Shown here in pieces: positions 8,126 to 16,903 of a stretch of 64,000 bases of DNA. Each line of letters begins with the position of its first letter. The stretch's first letter is position 1. Both the position numbers and the translations under genes were made by a program. The notes below the pieces were generated by a model, which was not told the origin of the DNA, did not search any database, and saw only the letters and a list, made by a program, of their open reading frames with translations. The stretch comes from Thraustochytrium sp. TN22 (lineage: Eukaryota; Sar; Bigyra; Thraustochytrida; Thraustochytriidae), in contig JABLUY010000105.1 of the NCBI GenBank assembly GCA_013306675.1, positions 54,860 through 118,859 on the forward strand, in the 5' to 3' direction.

Positions 8126-9589
8126 ATGGGCGTATCTGCGTCAACTTTGCGCACGGGCTTGAGGCTGCTCATCGCCAAGGAAGCACTGGTGCCCGGGCCC
8201 GATGGCGTGAACGCTGGCCGCATCGCGGCGCTTACGGCCGTCCTTGTGACACTTGCGGCCGGCGCCGGCGGCATCCGGCACCCGCTCTGGGCGCGCGTAC
8301 TGGGCATTGGCAAATTCGTGGTCAAGGGAGAGGTGCACGGGACCGTGGCGCCAGGCTTCGAGGCTGTACGCAAGGCTTTCAAGCGCAACGTGGACGCCGG
8401 CATGGAACGCGGCGCTCAGCTGGTCATCTACCACAAGGGCGAAAAGGTCGTGGACCTCTACGGTGGCACGCTCGGGTCCGCGTATGACGGCGAGAGTATC
8501 CAGGTCATCTACAGCTGCTCCAAGAACCTCGGCGTGCTGCTCATCGCGCGCGCTGTGGAGGAAGGCCGCCTCACCTACGATACGCGCGTTGCCGAGGTGT
8601 GGCCTGAGTTCGCACAGGCGGGCAAGGAGCGCATCACCATCGCCGACGTGCTGCGCCACGAAGCTGGCCTCGCCTACTTCAAGGATGGGGCTCAGGTCGC
8701 CTACGAGCTGGCCGGCCGCAAGCGCCTCGACGAGCTCGCCAGCTTCATCGCCAAGCAACCGCCCGCCTGGGCCTACGAGAAGGACATCAAGCCTGGCGCG
8801 CGCATCTACCATGCCTTTTCGCGCGGCTTTCTGCTCGAAGAGATTGTGCGCCGCGTTGACGCACGCACGCGCAGCCTCGGCGAGCAGGTGCGCGAGGACA
8901 TCGCCGAGCCGCTCGGCCTCACCGTCGTGCTCGGCGAGCCCAACGAGCAGGAGAAGAAGCGCATCTCCCCGCTCAAGTTCGTCACCACGGCCGGCTACAT
9001 CCTCCGCTACTATGTCAAGCGCATGCTCTTCCAAGCCTACACGGACGACATCCCGCGCTTCAACGCCTTCGCCGACCCGACCTCGCGCCTCGTCCGCAGC
9101 TTCACGCCTATCGATATGTCGCGCCTCGACACCCCGGACCAGTACTACAACGACCCCAAGTTTCTCGACATCGAGTGCGCCTCTGTGACCGCCATCTCCA
9201 ACGCGCGCTCGCTTGGCAAGATCGCCGACCTCATCGCGCGCCGCAAGTACCTCAAGCCCGAGACCCTCGAGAAGATGGAGGCCAATCCCATTGTCAAGTA
9301 TGACCACTCCATCCTCCTCGAGACCGCCTACACGCAGGGCGGCATCAACGTCTTCGGCGGCGGCTCCAAGCCCTGGCACCCGGCCACCGAGGGCCACATC
9401 GGCTGGGGCGGCTTCGGCGGCAACATGTGGACCTGGATGCCCGACGAGGAGGTCGGCTTCGCCTACCTGCAGAACGGCAACATGCTCGGCTCCCTCTTTG
9501 GCTTCCGTGACCAGCGATGCCTGCGCATCACCAAGGCCCTGCGCGCCTGCCTCGACAAGAAGGCGGCTGCTGAGAACAAGGCCAAGTAG
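8126..9589 (+). CDS. LACTB-like serine beta-lactamase-fold protein, tandem copy 3
   Basis: 487 residues. The nucleophile motif is S130-C-S-K, followed by ARIYHAFSRGF with the second-motif Tyr, and GHIGWGGFGG. The hydrophobic N-terminal segment near residues 32-48 (IAALTAVLVTLAAGAGGI) is present. It starts MGVSAST like its neighbours and ends KKAAAENKAK. Around residue 330 it has MSRLDTPDQYYN where copies 1 and 2 have KGLANxxEYFN; copies 4 and 5 share the xxPDxYxN form, so copies 3-5 appear to be a subgroup. Confidence 0.88.
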   Translation: MGVSASTLRTGLRLLIAKEALVPGPDGVNAGRIAALTAVLVTLAAGAGGIRHPLWARVLGIGKFVVKGEVHGTVAPGFEAVRKAFKRNVDAGMERGAQLVIYHKGEKVVDLYGGTLGSAYDGESIQVIYSCSKNLGVLLIARAVEEGRLTYDTRVAEVWPEFAQAGKERITIADVLRHEAGLAYFKDGAQVAYELAGRKRLDELASFIAKQPPAWAYEKDIKPGARIYHAFSRGFLLEEIVRRVDARTRSLGEQVREDIAEPLGLTVVLGEPNEQEKKRISPLKFVTTAGYILRYYVKRMLFQAYTDDIPRFNAFADPTSRLVRSFTPIDMSRLDTPDQYYNDPKFLDIECASVTAISNARSLGKIADLIARRKYLKPETLEKMEANPIVKYDHSILLETAYTQGGINVFGGGSKPWHPATEGHIGWGGFGGNMWTWMPDEEVGFAYLQNGNMLGSLFGFRDQRCLRITKALRACLDKKAAAENKAK

Positions 9590-10054
9590 TGCGAACTGCT
9601 TTTTTGCCAGCCCACACATGGCGATCAATCTCCGTTTTTATATCCTGTGTCCGAGACGATAGATCCTTGTTTGTCTCGCCTGTGCGAGCTCCAAGACGGC
9701 AAGCTTGCTCGTGACCGCGCGGGCCCGCGGGCCGGGCCCAAGCCGAGTCCTGCTGACAGTGAGCAGCGAGTCCCCGTCCCCCGTGCCACTCGCGCGCCAG
9801 CGAGCCATGCGATGATGCATGCTGCGACGGTCCTCGCCATGATCAGAACGATCAATGCACGCTTCGGCGGCCGTGCCGCGCTGTGCCACGGCGCACGACG
9901 CAAAGGCCAAAAGAGGCACGCGTTTCCGAGCTTGCTCGCTCGCTCGCTCGCGGGCTCGCTCTCGCGGAGGCCGACGGCCATCGGGCATCGTCATCGCGCG
10001 GCCCGGGCCCGACGCAGACCCGCTCGTGACTCGAAGCCTGCGCGGCGCGCCGCA
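9590..10054. other. Intergenic region between LACTB-like copies 3 and 4
   Basis: No gene. A (GCTC)n-type run lies near 9930-9960. The continuous upstream reading frame ahead of copy 4 has no match to the paralogues and is taken as non-coding. Confidence 0.5.
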
Positions 10055-11560
10055 ATGGGAGGCGTGGCGGCGTCGACGCTGCTGCGCAGCGGCGTGCGCG
10101 CGCTGCTCGCCAAGGAGATCTTGCTGCCGGGACCCGAGGGTGTCAGCACGGGCCGCGTCGCGGCGCTCACGACGCTGCTTCTCGCGCTCGCGGCAGGCGC
10201 CGAGGCCGTGCGTCACCCGCTCTGGGCGCGCGTGCTGGGCATTGGCGGCCTCGTCGTCAAGGGCGAGGTGCACGGCACCGTGGCGCCAGGGTTCGAGGCC
10301 ATTCGCGAGGCCTTTGCGCGCAATGTCGATGCCGGCATGGAGCGCGGCGCGCAGCTCGTCATCTATCACAAGGGCACCAAAGTCGTCGACCTCTATGGCG
10401 GCACGCTCGGCTCGGCCTACCACGGCGACAGCCTCCAGGTCATCTTCAGCGCCTCCAAGAACCTGGGCGCCATCCTCGTGGCGAGGGCTGTCCAAGACGG
10501 CAGGCTGACGTACGGCACGCGCGTCGCGGAGGTCTGGCCCGAGTTTGCGCAGTTTGGAAAGGACCGCATCACGGTTGCCGACGTGTTGCGCCACGAAGCC
10601 GGGCTTTCCTACTTCAAGGACGGCGCCAAGGTGCCGCTCGACCTCGTTCGCCACGACAGAGTCGACGACCTTGCGACCTTTATGGCCAAGCAGCCGCCGG
10701 CCTGGTCCTACGAGGACGACATTGGCCCCGGCGTGCGCATCTACCACGCCGACAGCCGCGGCTTCATCCTGCAAGAAATCCTGCGCCGCGTTGACCCGCG
10801 CGGCCGCACGCTCGGCGTCCAGGTGCGCGAGGATCTCGCCGAGCCCCTCGGCATCGCCGTCCCGCTCGGAATGCCCACGGCGGAGGAGCGCAAGCTCATC
10901 TCCAAGCTACGCTTCGTCGGCATCCCCGAGTACATTCTGGGCTTCTTTCTGCGACGCGCCCTGTTCCAGACCACCAAGGACGACGTGGACCGCTTCTTTG
11001 CGTTCGCCACCCCGACCTCGCGCATGGCCCGCAGCTTCAACACGCTGGACACCTCCGTGCTCGACGATCCGTTTTACTTTTACAACGACGAGCGCTACCT
11101 GGAGCTCGAGTGTGCCTCCAACACGGCGCTCGCCAGCGCGCGCTCGCTGGCCAAGTTGGCCGACCAGCTCGCGCGCCGCCAGCTGCTCAGCCCCGCCACG
11201 CTCGAGGCCATGGAGGCCGACCCAGTCATCGCCTACGACCACGCGCTCTGCATGGAGACGGCCTTCACGCAGGGCGGCGTCAATGTCTTCGGCTCCTCCC
11301 CCTTGCCCTGGGACCCGGCCACGAACGGCCACATTGGCTGGGGAGGCTTTGGCGGCAGCATGTGGACCTGGAGCCCGTCCGAGCAGGTCGGCTTCGCCTA
11401 CCTTCAAAACGGCAACATGCTCGGCTCGCTCTTTGGCTTTCGCGACGCGCGCTGCCTCCGCCTCGTGCGAGCCCTTCGCACCTGCCTTGATGATGTCCAG
11501 AATGCAGACTCCCGCGCGACCAAGGCGACCAAGCACGAGCTCGCCACCCGCCACGGCTGA
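10055..11560 (+). CDS. LACTB-like serine beta-lactamase-fold protein, tandem copy 4
   Basis: 501 residues from the ATG at 10055, chosen because MGGVAASTLLRSGVRALLAKE aligns with the MGVxxSTLR start of the other copies with two extra residues. The nucleophile motif is S132-A-S-K; the Cys after the Ser in the other copies is Ala here. YHADSRGF and GHIGWGGFGG supply the other catalytic motifs. The C-terminus is longer than in the others (ATKATKHELATRHG). This is the most divergent member, with unique stretches around residues 285-340 (YILGFFLRRALFQTT). Confidence 0.87.
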   Translation: MGGVAASTLLRSGVRALLAKEILLPGPEGVSTGRVAALTTLLLALAAGAEAVRHPLWARVLGIGGLVVKGEVHGTVAPGFEAIREAFARNVDAGMERGAQLVIYHKGTKVVDLYGGTLGSAYHGDSLQVIFSASKNLGAILVARAVQDGRLTYGTRVAEVWPEFAQFGKDRITVADVLRHEAGLSYFKDGAKVPLDLVRHDRVDDLATFMAKQPPAWSYEDDIGPGVRIYHADSRGFILQEILRRVDPRGRTLGVQVREDLAEPLGIAVPLGMPTAEERKLISKLRFVGIPEYILGFFLRRALFQTTKDDVDRFFAFATPTSRMARSFNTLDTSVLDDPFYFYNDERYLELECASNTALASARSLAKLADQLARRQLLSPATLEAMEADPVIAYDHALCMETAFTQGGVNVFGSSPLPWDPATNGHIGWGGFGGSMWTWSPSEQVGFAYLQNGNMLGSLFGFRDARCLRLVRALRTCLDDVQNADSRATKATKHELATRHG

Positions 11561-12075
11561 GTGAGCCTGAAATGGCAGCACGGATCCAAAGCATCCAACC
11601 AAAGCATCCAACCACGTTCAGATATTTGATGCGTTCCCTCAGAGCGCCTCTGGCTGATGTGAGAGCACATTTTGTCTTTGCGATTGAGCACCCGCCCCAC
11701 GAAACAAAGGAACTCGGAAGCTTGTCCGCACGCATGCCGCGGGGCCCGCAATCACAGTGCACCTTGCAGTGCAATGTGCATGCTGCCCGGACCGCCCGTT
11801 CAGCTTTTGTCAACCACGTGAGTCGTGCAGTGACTCGTGACCGTGACTACGGCTCGCCCGCGCGCGAGCAAGCCCGACCGCCAGTGGGACTCGGACTCGA
11901 AGCGAACCAAGATCGGTCGCACTGGCGGACCTGGCCAGCTGAGGCGGGCCCGGATCGGGGTCGAGGGCCCTCGCTCGCCCGCGCGCGGCGGCGAGGGTGC
12001 AGCGAGCTGCGGCAAAGCTGCAAAGCCGAATCGCGCCGCCACCTGCCTGCACGTCTCTGGCGGAATTTGGCCGCC
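11561..12075. other. Intergenic region between LACTB-like copies 4 and 5
   Basis: No gene. The 16-bp motif GCGCGCGAGCAAGCCC at 11860-11875 also occurs upstream of copy 2 at a similar distance from the start codon. The start of copy 5 has the context GGCCGCCATGG. Confidence 0.5.
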
Positions 12076-13527
12076 ATGGGGGTGACGGCGTCCACGCTGC
12101 GCACCGCTGTGCGCGTGGTGCTCGCCAAGGAGGTGCTGCTGGCTGGCCCAAATGGCATCAAGAAGATCCGCGTGGCAGCGCTCGCGTTCGTGCTCGTGGC
12201 GCTGGCCGCCGGGGCCGGCGGCGCAAGACATCCGCTCTGGGCGCGCGTGCTGGGCGTCGGCAAGTATGTGGTCAAGGGCGAGGTGCACGGCACCGTAGCA
12301 CCGGGCTTCGAGGCCGTGCGCGAAGCTTTCACGCGCAACGTCGATGCTGGCATGGAGCGCGGCGCGCAGCTGGTCGTGTATCACAAGGGGGAGAAGGTGG
12401 TGGATCTCTACGGCGGCACGCTCGGATCGAGCTACGATGGCGAGTCAATCCAGGTCATCTTCAGCTGCTCCAAGAACCTGGGCGCCATTCTCATCGCGCG
12501 CGCCGTGGAAGACGGCCGCCTCACGTACGAGACGCGCGTCGCCGAGGTGTGGCCCGAGTTTGCGCAGGAGGGTAAGGAAAACATCACCGTCGCTGACGTC
12601 ATGCGCCACGAGAGCGGCCTCGCGTACTTCAAGGACGGCGTCAAGGTCCCCTTCGAGCTAGAGGCCCGCAGCAAGCTCGACGGTCTCGCTGCCTTCATCG
12701 CCAAGCAGCCGCCCGCCTGGGCGTACGAAAAGGATACGGAGCGCGGCGCGCGCATTTACCACGCATTGACCCGCGGCTTCATCCTCCAGGAGATCCTCCG
12801 CCGCGTCGACCCGCGTGGCCGCAGTTTGGGTGTGCAGGTGCGCGAGGACCTTGCCGAGCCGCTTGGTATCACCGCCGCAATCGGCGAGCCCACCGCCGAG
12901 GAGAAGAAGCGCCTCTCCAAGCTGGAGTTCGCCACCATCCCCGACTACATCTCGCGCTTCTACATGAAGCGCGCGCTCTTCCAGGCCAGCCCAGATGACG
13001 TCCTACGCTTCTTTGCCTTCGCCGACCCAACTTCCTACATGGGCCGCAGCTTCGGAGCCATTGATCTGACTGGTGTCAAGGAACCGGACGCATACTTCAA
13101 CGATGACGGCTTCCTCGAGCTCGAGAGTCCGTCGGCCACCGCGCTGTCCAACGCGCGCTCCCTCGCCAAGCTCGCCGACCTCTTGTCGCGCCGCCAGCTT
13201 CTCAAGCCGGAGACTGTCGAGGCCATGGAGGGCGGCGCCACCACTGCCTACGACCATAGCATCTGCATGGAGACCGCCTACACGCAGGGCGGCTTTAATG
13301 TATTTGGCGCAGGCGACAAGCCCTGGCATCCGGCCACCGAGGGCCACATCGGCTGGGGCGGCTTTGGCGGCAACATGTGGACCTGGAGCCCAAAAGACGA
13401 GGTGGGCTTTGCCTACGTGCAGAATGGCAACATGTTGGGCTCACTCTTTGGCTTCCGCGACCACCGCTGCTTGCGTATCACCAAGGCTCTGCGCGCCTGT
13501 CTCGACAAGAAGAAGGCCGAGCCGTGA
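12076..13527 (+). CDS. LACTB-like serine beta-lactamase-fold protein, tandem copy 5
   Basis: 483 residues from the Kozak-context ATG. S130-C-S-K, ARIYHALTRGF and GHIGWGGFGG give the complete Ser-Lys/Tyr/His-x-Gly set. The N-terminal helix (VAALAFVLVALAAGAGGA) is conserved. It ends DKKKAEP. The N-terminal half is closest to copies 1 and 2, while the central part has the PDAYFNDDGFLELE form shared with copies 3 and 4, which suggests exchange between copies or mosaic ancestry. No frame damage is seen. Confidence 0.88.
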   Translation: MGVTASTLRTAVRVVLAKEVLLAGPNGIKKIRVAALAFVLVALAAGAGGARHPLWARVLGVGKYVVKGEVHGTVAPGFEAVREAFTRNVDAGMERGAQLVVYHKGEKVVDLYGGTLGSSYDGESIQVIFSCSKNLGAILIARAVEDGRLTYETRVAEVWPEFAQEGKENITVADVMRHESGLAYFKDGVKVPFELEARSKLDGLAAFIAKQPPAWAYEKDTERGARIYHALTRGFILQEILRRVDPRGRSLGVQVREDLAEPLGITAAIGEPTAEEKKRLSKLEFATIPDYISRFYMKRALFQASPDDVLRFFAFADPTSYMGRSFGAIDLTGVKEPDAYFNDDGFLELESPSATALSNARSLAKLADLLSRRQLLKPETVEAMEGGATTAYDHSICMETAYTQGGFNVFGAGDKPWHPATEGHIGWGGFGGNMWTWSPKDEVGFAYVQNGNMLGSLFGFRDHRCLRITKALRACLDKKKAEP

Positions 13528-14207
13528 TGAAAGATGTCGCGAGCCGCGGAAAGGGGCGAGCGAGGCACAACCCAATCTTTTTTTTATAGTTTGCACCACC
13601 ACCACTTCCTTTCTCGGAGACTCGGACAGAGGGATCTGGCACACGTGAAGCGACCGCTGATTCTTGCCCGGTCTGTGCCATCCGTCCAATAGAATCAATC
13701 TTAGTTCGCCCTTTCTCGCTAGCCGACTTGCAGCACTTTGCATTGGTATCATCTTTAGGTACGTCTCGGCAGTGTACGCGCACGCACGCGAAGTGTTGGA
13801 CACAGACGAACAGCTTGAAGCTTCGTCCTTCGTTTCAGATTCTGGTTGCCCTCGATTCAATCCCTACCGCTTTGCGCACTGAGCGGGCTGCCTGTCTGCC
13901 TCTCACAAAGTGAGCGCGCGCCCCCAAGAAGTAGCGGCTTGTTACTCCTGCTGATCGCCTTAGAGTGCGTCATTTTGAGTCATTGAGTGACGAAGGAGGG
14001 AACAATGTCCCAATACCGCCTGAGTGTGCGGCCTTCGTTGTTCACAAAAGAAGCAGCTGCGTACCCAGCCGCGCATCCAGCCGCGCGCGCAGCAGACCCG
14101 CAAGACTCGAAGCAAACTTCGCGAGAGACAAACCTGAAACAGGCTTCCCCTGTGGAGCGGAGAGTCGGGTTGATCTGAAGCAAGCTCCTCGAGAGACGCA
14201 AGACAAG
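13528..14207. other. Intergenic region before the first ABCG gene
   Basis: A T-rich run (TTTTTTTATAG) near 13578 may belong to the 3' end of the preceding gene. The reading frame of the next gene stays open upstream to an ATG at 13965, but that leader does not resemble the ABCG paralogue. Nothing else is recognised. Confidence 0.45.
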
Positions 14208-16028
14208 ATGGATGGCAAGTTCACGCAAGCGCAGCGCATCAGCATGGAGGTGGAAAAGGTGAGCCTGGAAGTGGGCCCTCACAAGGCGCGCACGCGGATT
14301 CTAGACGACGTCTCGCTGAGTCTGGCGACCGGCGAGCTCGTGGCCGTCATGGGCGCCAGCGGCAGCGGCAAGACCACGCTTGAGATGGTCATGACGGGCG
14401 TCTCTTCGCCATCCCAAGGGAGCGTGCTGCTTAACGGCAAGCTGGCGAGCAAGCAAGCGCTGCACCGGGCCGTGGTCTACGTGCCCCAAGATGATCTGCT
14501 CCTGCACACGCTGACGCCGCAGGAGGCGCTGCTCGAGTCGGCGCGCTTCAACAACGTGAGCGGCCGACCGGCCGAGGACCTCCAGGCCGATGTAGACCGC
14601 GTCTTGAGGCAGTTCAACCTCTACGGCTGCCGAGACGTGCGCATTGGAGGACCGGACTCCAAGAAGGGCCTGTCCGGCGGCCAGCGCAAGCGACTGTCCA
14701 TCGCGTTGGAGAGCTTCTCCAACAAGACCTTTCTCGTTGTGGACGAGCCCACATCCGGCCTAGACTCCGCTTCGGCGCGGTCCGTGGTCTCACTGCTGCG
14801 CGCAACAGCCGACGCGGGCACGGGTGTCCTGTCAACCATCCACTCGCCGTCCGCAGACCTCTTCAACATGTTCGACAAGGTGATGCTATTGGTGCAGGGC
14901 AAGGTGGCCTACTATGGGCCGACGCGCGATGTCGTCAACGCCTTCCAGGGCATCGGCTTTGAGTGCCCGCCGCTGACGAACCCGGCGGACTGGGTTATCG
15001 ACCTGCTCACCATCAACGAGGAAGGCGACACCGCCGAGGACGAGGCGCGCATCCGGTCCATCTTGGGCCAGTCCGCCGCGCTCCATGCCGTGGCCCTGAC
15101 GAACTCGCGTCCAGATGATGTAGAGATCGGCACGCCGCGTGAAGAGAGCTCCGCCAGCCTGCAGGCCTCGGAGCGCCTGCCTGTCACGAGTCAGATCGCC
15201 ATCCTCATGCGGCGCAACTTCCGCCACATGGCGCGTGAGCCGGCGCTGGCGCGCGCCCGCGTTGGCTCGCACATCTTGCTCGGCGTCATCATTGGCATCC
15301 TCTACTACGACCTGCCCACAGACGCGTCCAGCGTGCCCGAGCGCATCGCACTGCTGCTCTTCTGCATGACCTTCCTCATGCTCTCGTGCGCGCTGCCCAC
15401 AGTCATCACTTTCCTCCCGGAGCGCGCTGTCTTCATCAAGGAGCACCGCAATGGGCGCTACTCGGCCGGTGCCTTTTACAGTGCCAAGGCGCTCGCAGAC
15501 CTTCCGCTGCAGATCATCCCTGTCACCATCTACTTCACCATCGTCTACTTCATGTCAGCGTACGGAGAGGACGGCAACGCCGAGCCGACGCGCTACGGCA
15601 TGCTGCTCCTGTCCTTTTACCTGTTCGTGCTCACCGTGCACGCGTGGGCTACGCTCATCTCCTGCTCCGCGCCCAACCTTCCCACGGCCATCTTTCTGAC
15701 TCCCATGACCTTCATGCCGCAACTCCTCATGATGGGCTTCTTCAAGCCCGTCGTCGACATCTCCTGGGTGCTGCGCTGGCTCGCCTACTTTCCTAACTTC
15801 TTTCGCCCCGCCTGGGACCTTGTCACTCTTGCAGGCTTTCTCGACTTTGACTTTGCGCCATCGCCCTCCAGCTCCGTCTACCCGGATGGCAACGCCGTGC
15901 TCACCGATCGCCTGCTCGTTGACGCCTCCTGGTCTCAGTACACCGAGTCTCTCGGCGTCATCATCGCCTACCTCGTGGCCGTGCGCCTCCTTGCCTTTGT
16001 CGCACTCGTCAAGCTCCACCTGAAGTAA
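14208..16028 (+). CDS. ABC transporter G family (White type) half-transporter, copy 1
   Basis: 606 residues in the reverse order typical of ABCG: nucleotide-binding domain first, then membrane domain. Walker A is GASGSGKT (residues 49-56), the signature is LSGGQRKR, and Walker B is FLVVDEPTSGLDS, followed by the switch His in STIHSPS. From about residue 335 (MRRNFRHMAREPALARARVG) come roughly six hydrophobic segments. ABCG half-transporters dimerise and export sterols, lipids or xenobiotics; the substrate here is unknown. I start at ATG 14208 because MEVEKVSLEVGPHKAR then aligns with the second copy. An in-frame ATG at 13965 would add 81 unsupported residues. Confidence 0.9.
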   Translation: MDGKFTQAQRISMEVEKVSLEVGPHKARTRILDDVSLSLATGELVAVMGASGSGKTTLEMVMTGVSSPSQGSVLLNGKLASKQALHRAVVYVPQDDLLLHTLTPQEALLESARFNNVSGRPAEDLQADVDRVLRQFNLYGCRDVRIGGPDSKKGLSGGQRKRLSIALESFSNKTFLVVDEPTSGLDSASARSVVSLLRATADAGTGVLSTIHSPSADLFNMFDKVMLLVQGKVAYYGPTRDVVNAFQGIGFECPPLTNPADWVIDLLTINEEGDTAEDEARIRSILGQSAALHAVALTNSRPDDVEIGTPREESSASLQASERLPVTSQIAILMRRNFRHMAREPALARARVGSHILLGVIIGILYYDLPTDASSVPERIALLLFCMTFLMLSCALPTVITFLPERAVFIKEHRNGRYSAGAFYSAKALADLPLQIIPVTIYFTIVYFMSAYGEDGNAEPTRYGMLLLSFYLFVLTVHAWATLISCSAPNLPTAIFLTPMTFMPQLLMMGFFKPVVDISWVLRWLAYFPNFFRPAWDLVTLAGFLDFDFAPSPSSSVYPDGNAVLTDRLLVDASWSQYTESLGVIIAYLVAVRLLAFVALVKLHLK

Positions 16029-16903
16029 GTTAGCGCGCAAAAACCAAGATTGCAATGATCCTAAGATAAGATGATTTCGCTAGTAGCTAGAGTAGTGGCG
16101 TGCTGCGAAGCACGCCGGAGCTCTTCGCTGTGCCATAGCGAAGCGCCCAAGGCTCTCCGTCTCTTTTGAGAGCGCGAAGTTGCGCGGAGCGAGGTTGCCG
16201 TGGACCCTCCAATGTAGCTGGGAGGAGCACGCCAAGTTCTCGTGCAAGCAAAATCCGTAGCGCTGGGCGCTCGCAGAACAATCAGCGCGACTGAAGCTGG
16301 CGCAGCAGGACGACGCTCTGGACGGCGTTTTCGACGGCGCCAAGGCTGCGGTCACAGCACAGCGTGCTTGCCCGCACGTCGCTCACTGGCAGGCGCCGCC
16401 GCCGTAGCCCGCAAGCCTTCACTTGTTCTCCATGTCCTCCCTCAATCCGCACCCCGACACACCTCGACCACGTCATCCGCGAAGTCGCAAGCTCCAACAC
16501 AGGTCCCGCCGGGACGGCGAACTCCGAAGAACCTCACCTTCAAGGACCGGAGGCCAAGGCAGCAGGTGGCAGACCCGACGGAGTTTCGAAGGCGTCCACG
16601 CCGCATTTTGCTATGTTGCCGGTAGATCACATCCTCGTGCCTTCCTTGTTCACGGCGCCGGACACGGGACTTGGTACGTGCGCGCGCTCCACCCCCTCCA
16701 AAAGGGCGCTCAACGAGAAGCGTCCCTTGGCAAACCTCGAACCTGACGAGCGAGACTTCCGCGCGACTCCGCGCGACTCCGCGCGACTCCGCGCTCGGCG
16801 CCAGGCGGGTGGTCCCGGCGCAGCGCGGCTGACTCGGTCGCCAGCCCGCCCGCCCCCAGGCTCGCACGCACGCAGGCAGGCCGCGGCGACGGCGAAGGCA
16901 GGC
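16029..16903. other. Intergenic region between the two ABCG genes
   Basis: No gene is recognised. A 10-bp unit GCGCGACTCC is repeated three times at 16761-16790. The frame of the downstream gene is open through part of this region (from 16364) but its sequence is low-complexity and does not match the paralogue. Confidence 0.5.

Noticed and set aside
13965-14207. Upstream extension of ABCG copy 1
   Set aside because: In frame but Arg/Ser-rich, unlike the second copy, and not needed for the ATPase domain. Kept as an alternative start only.
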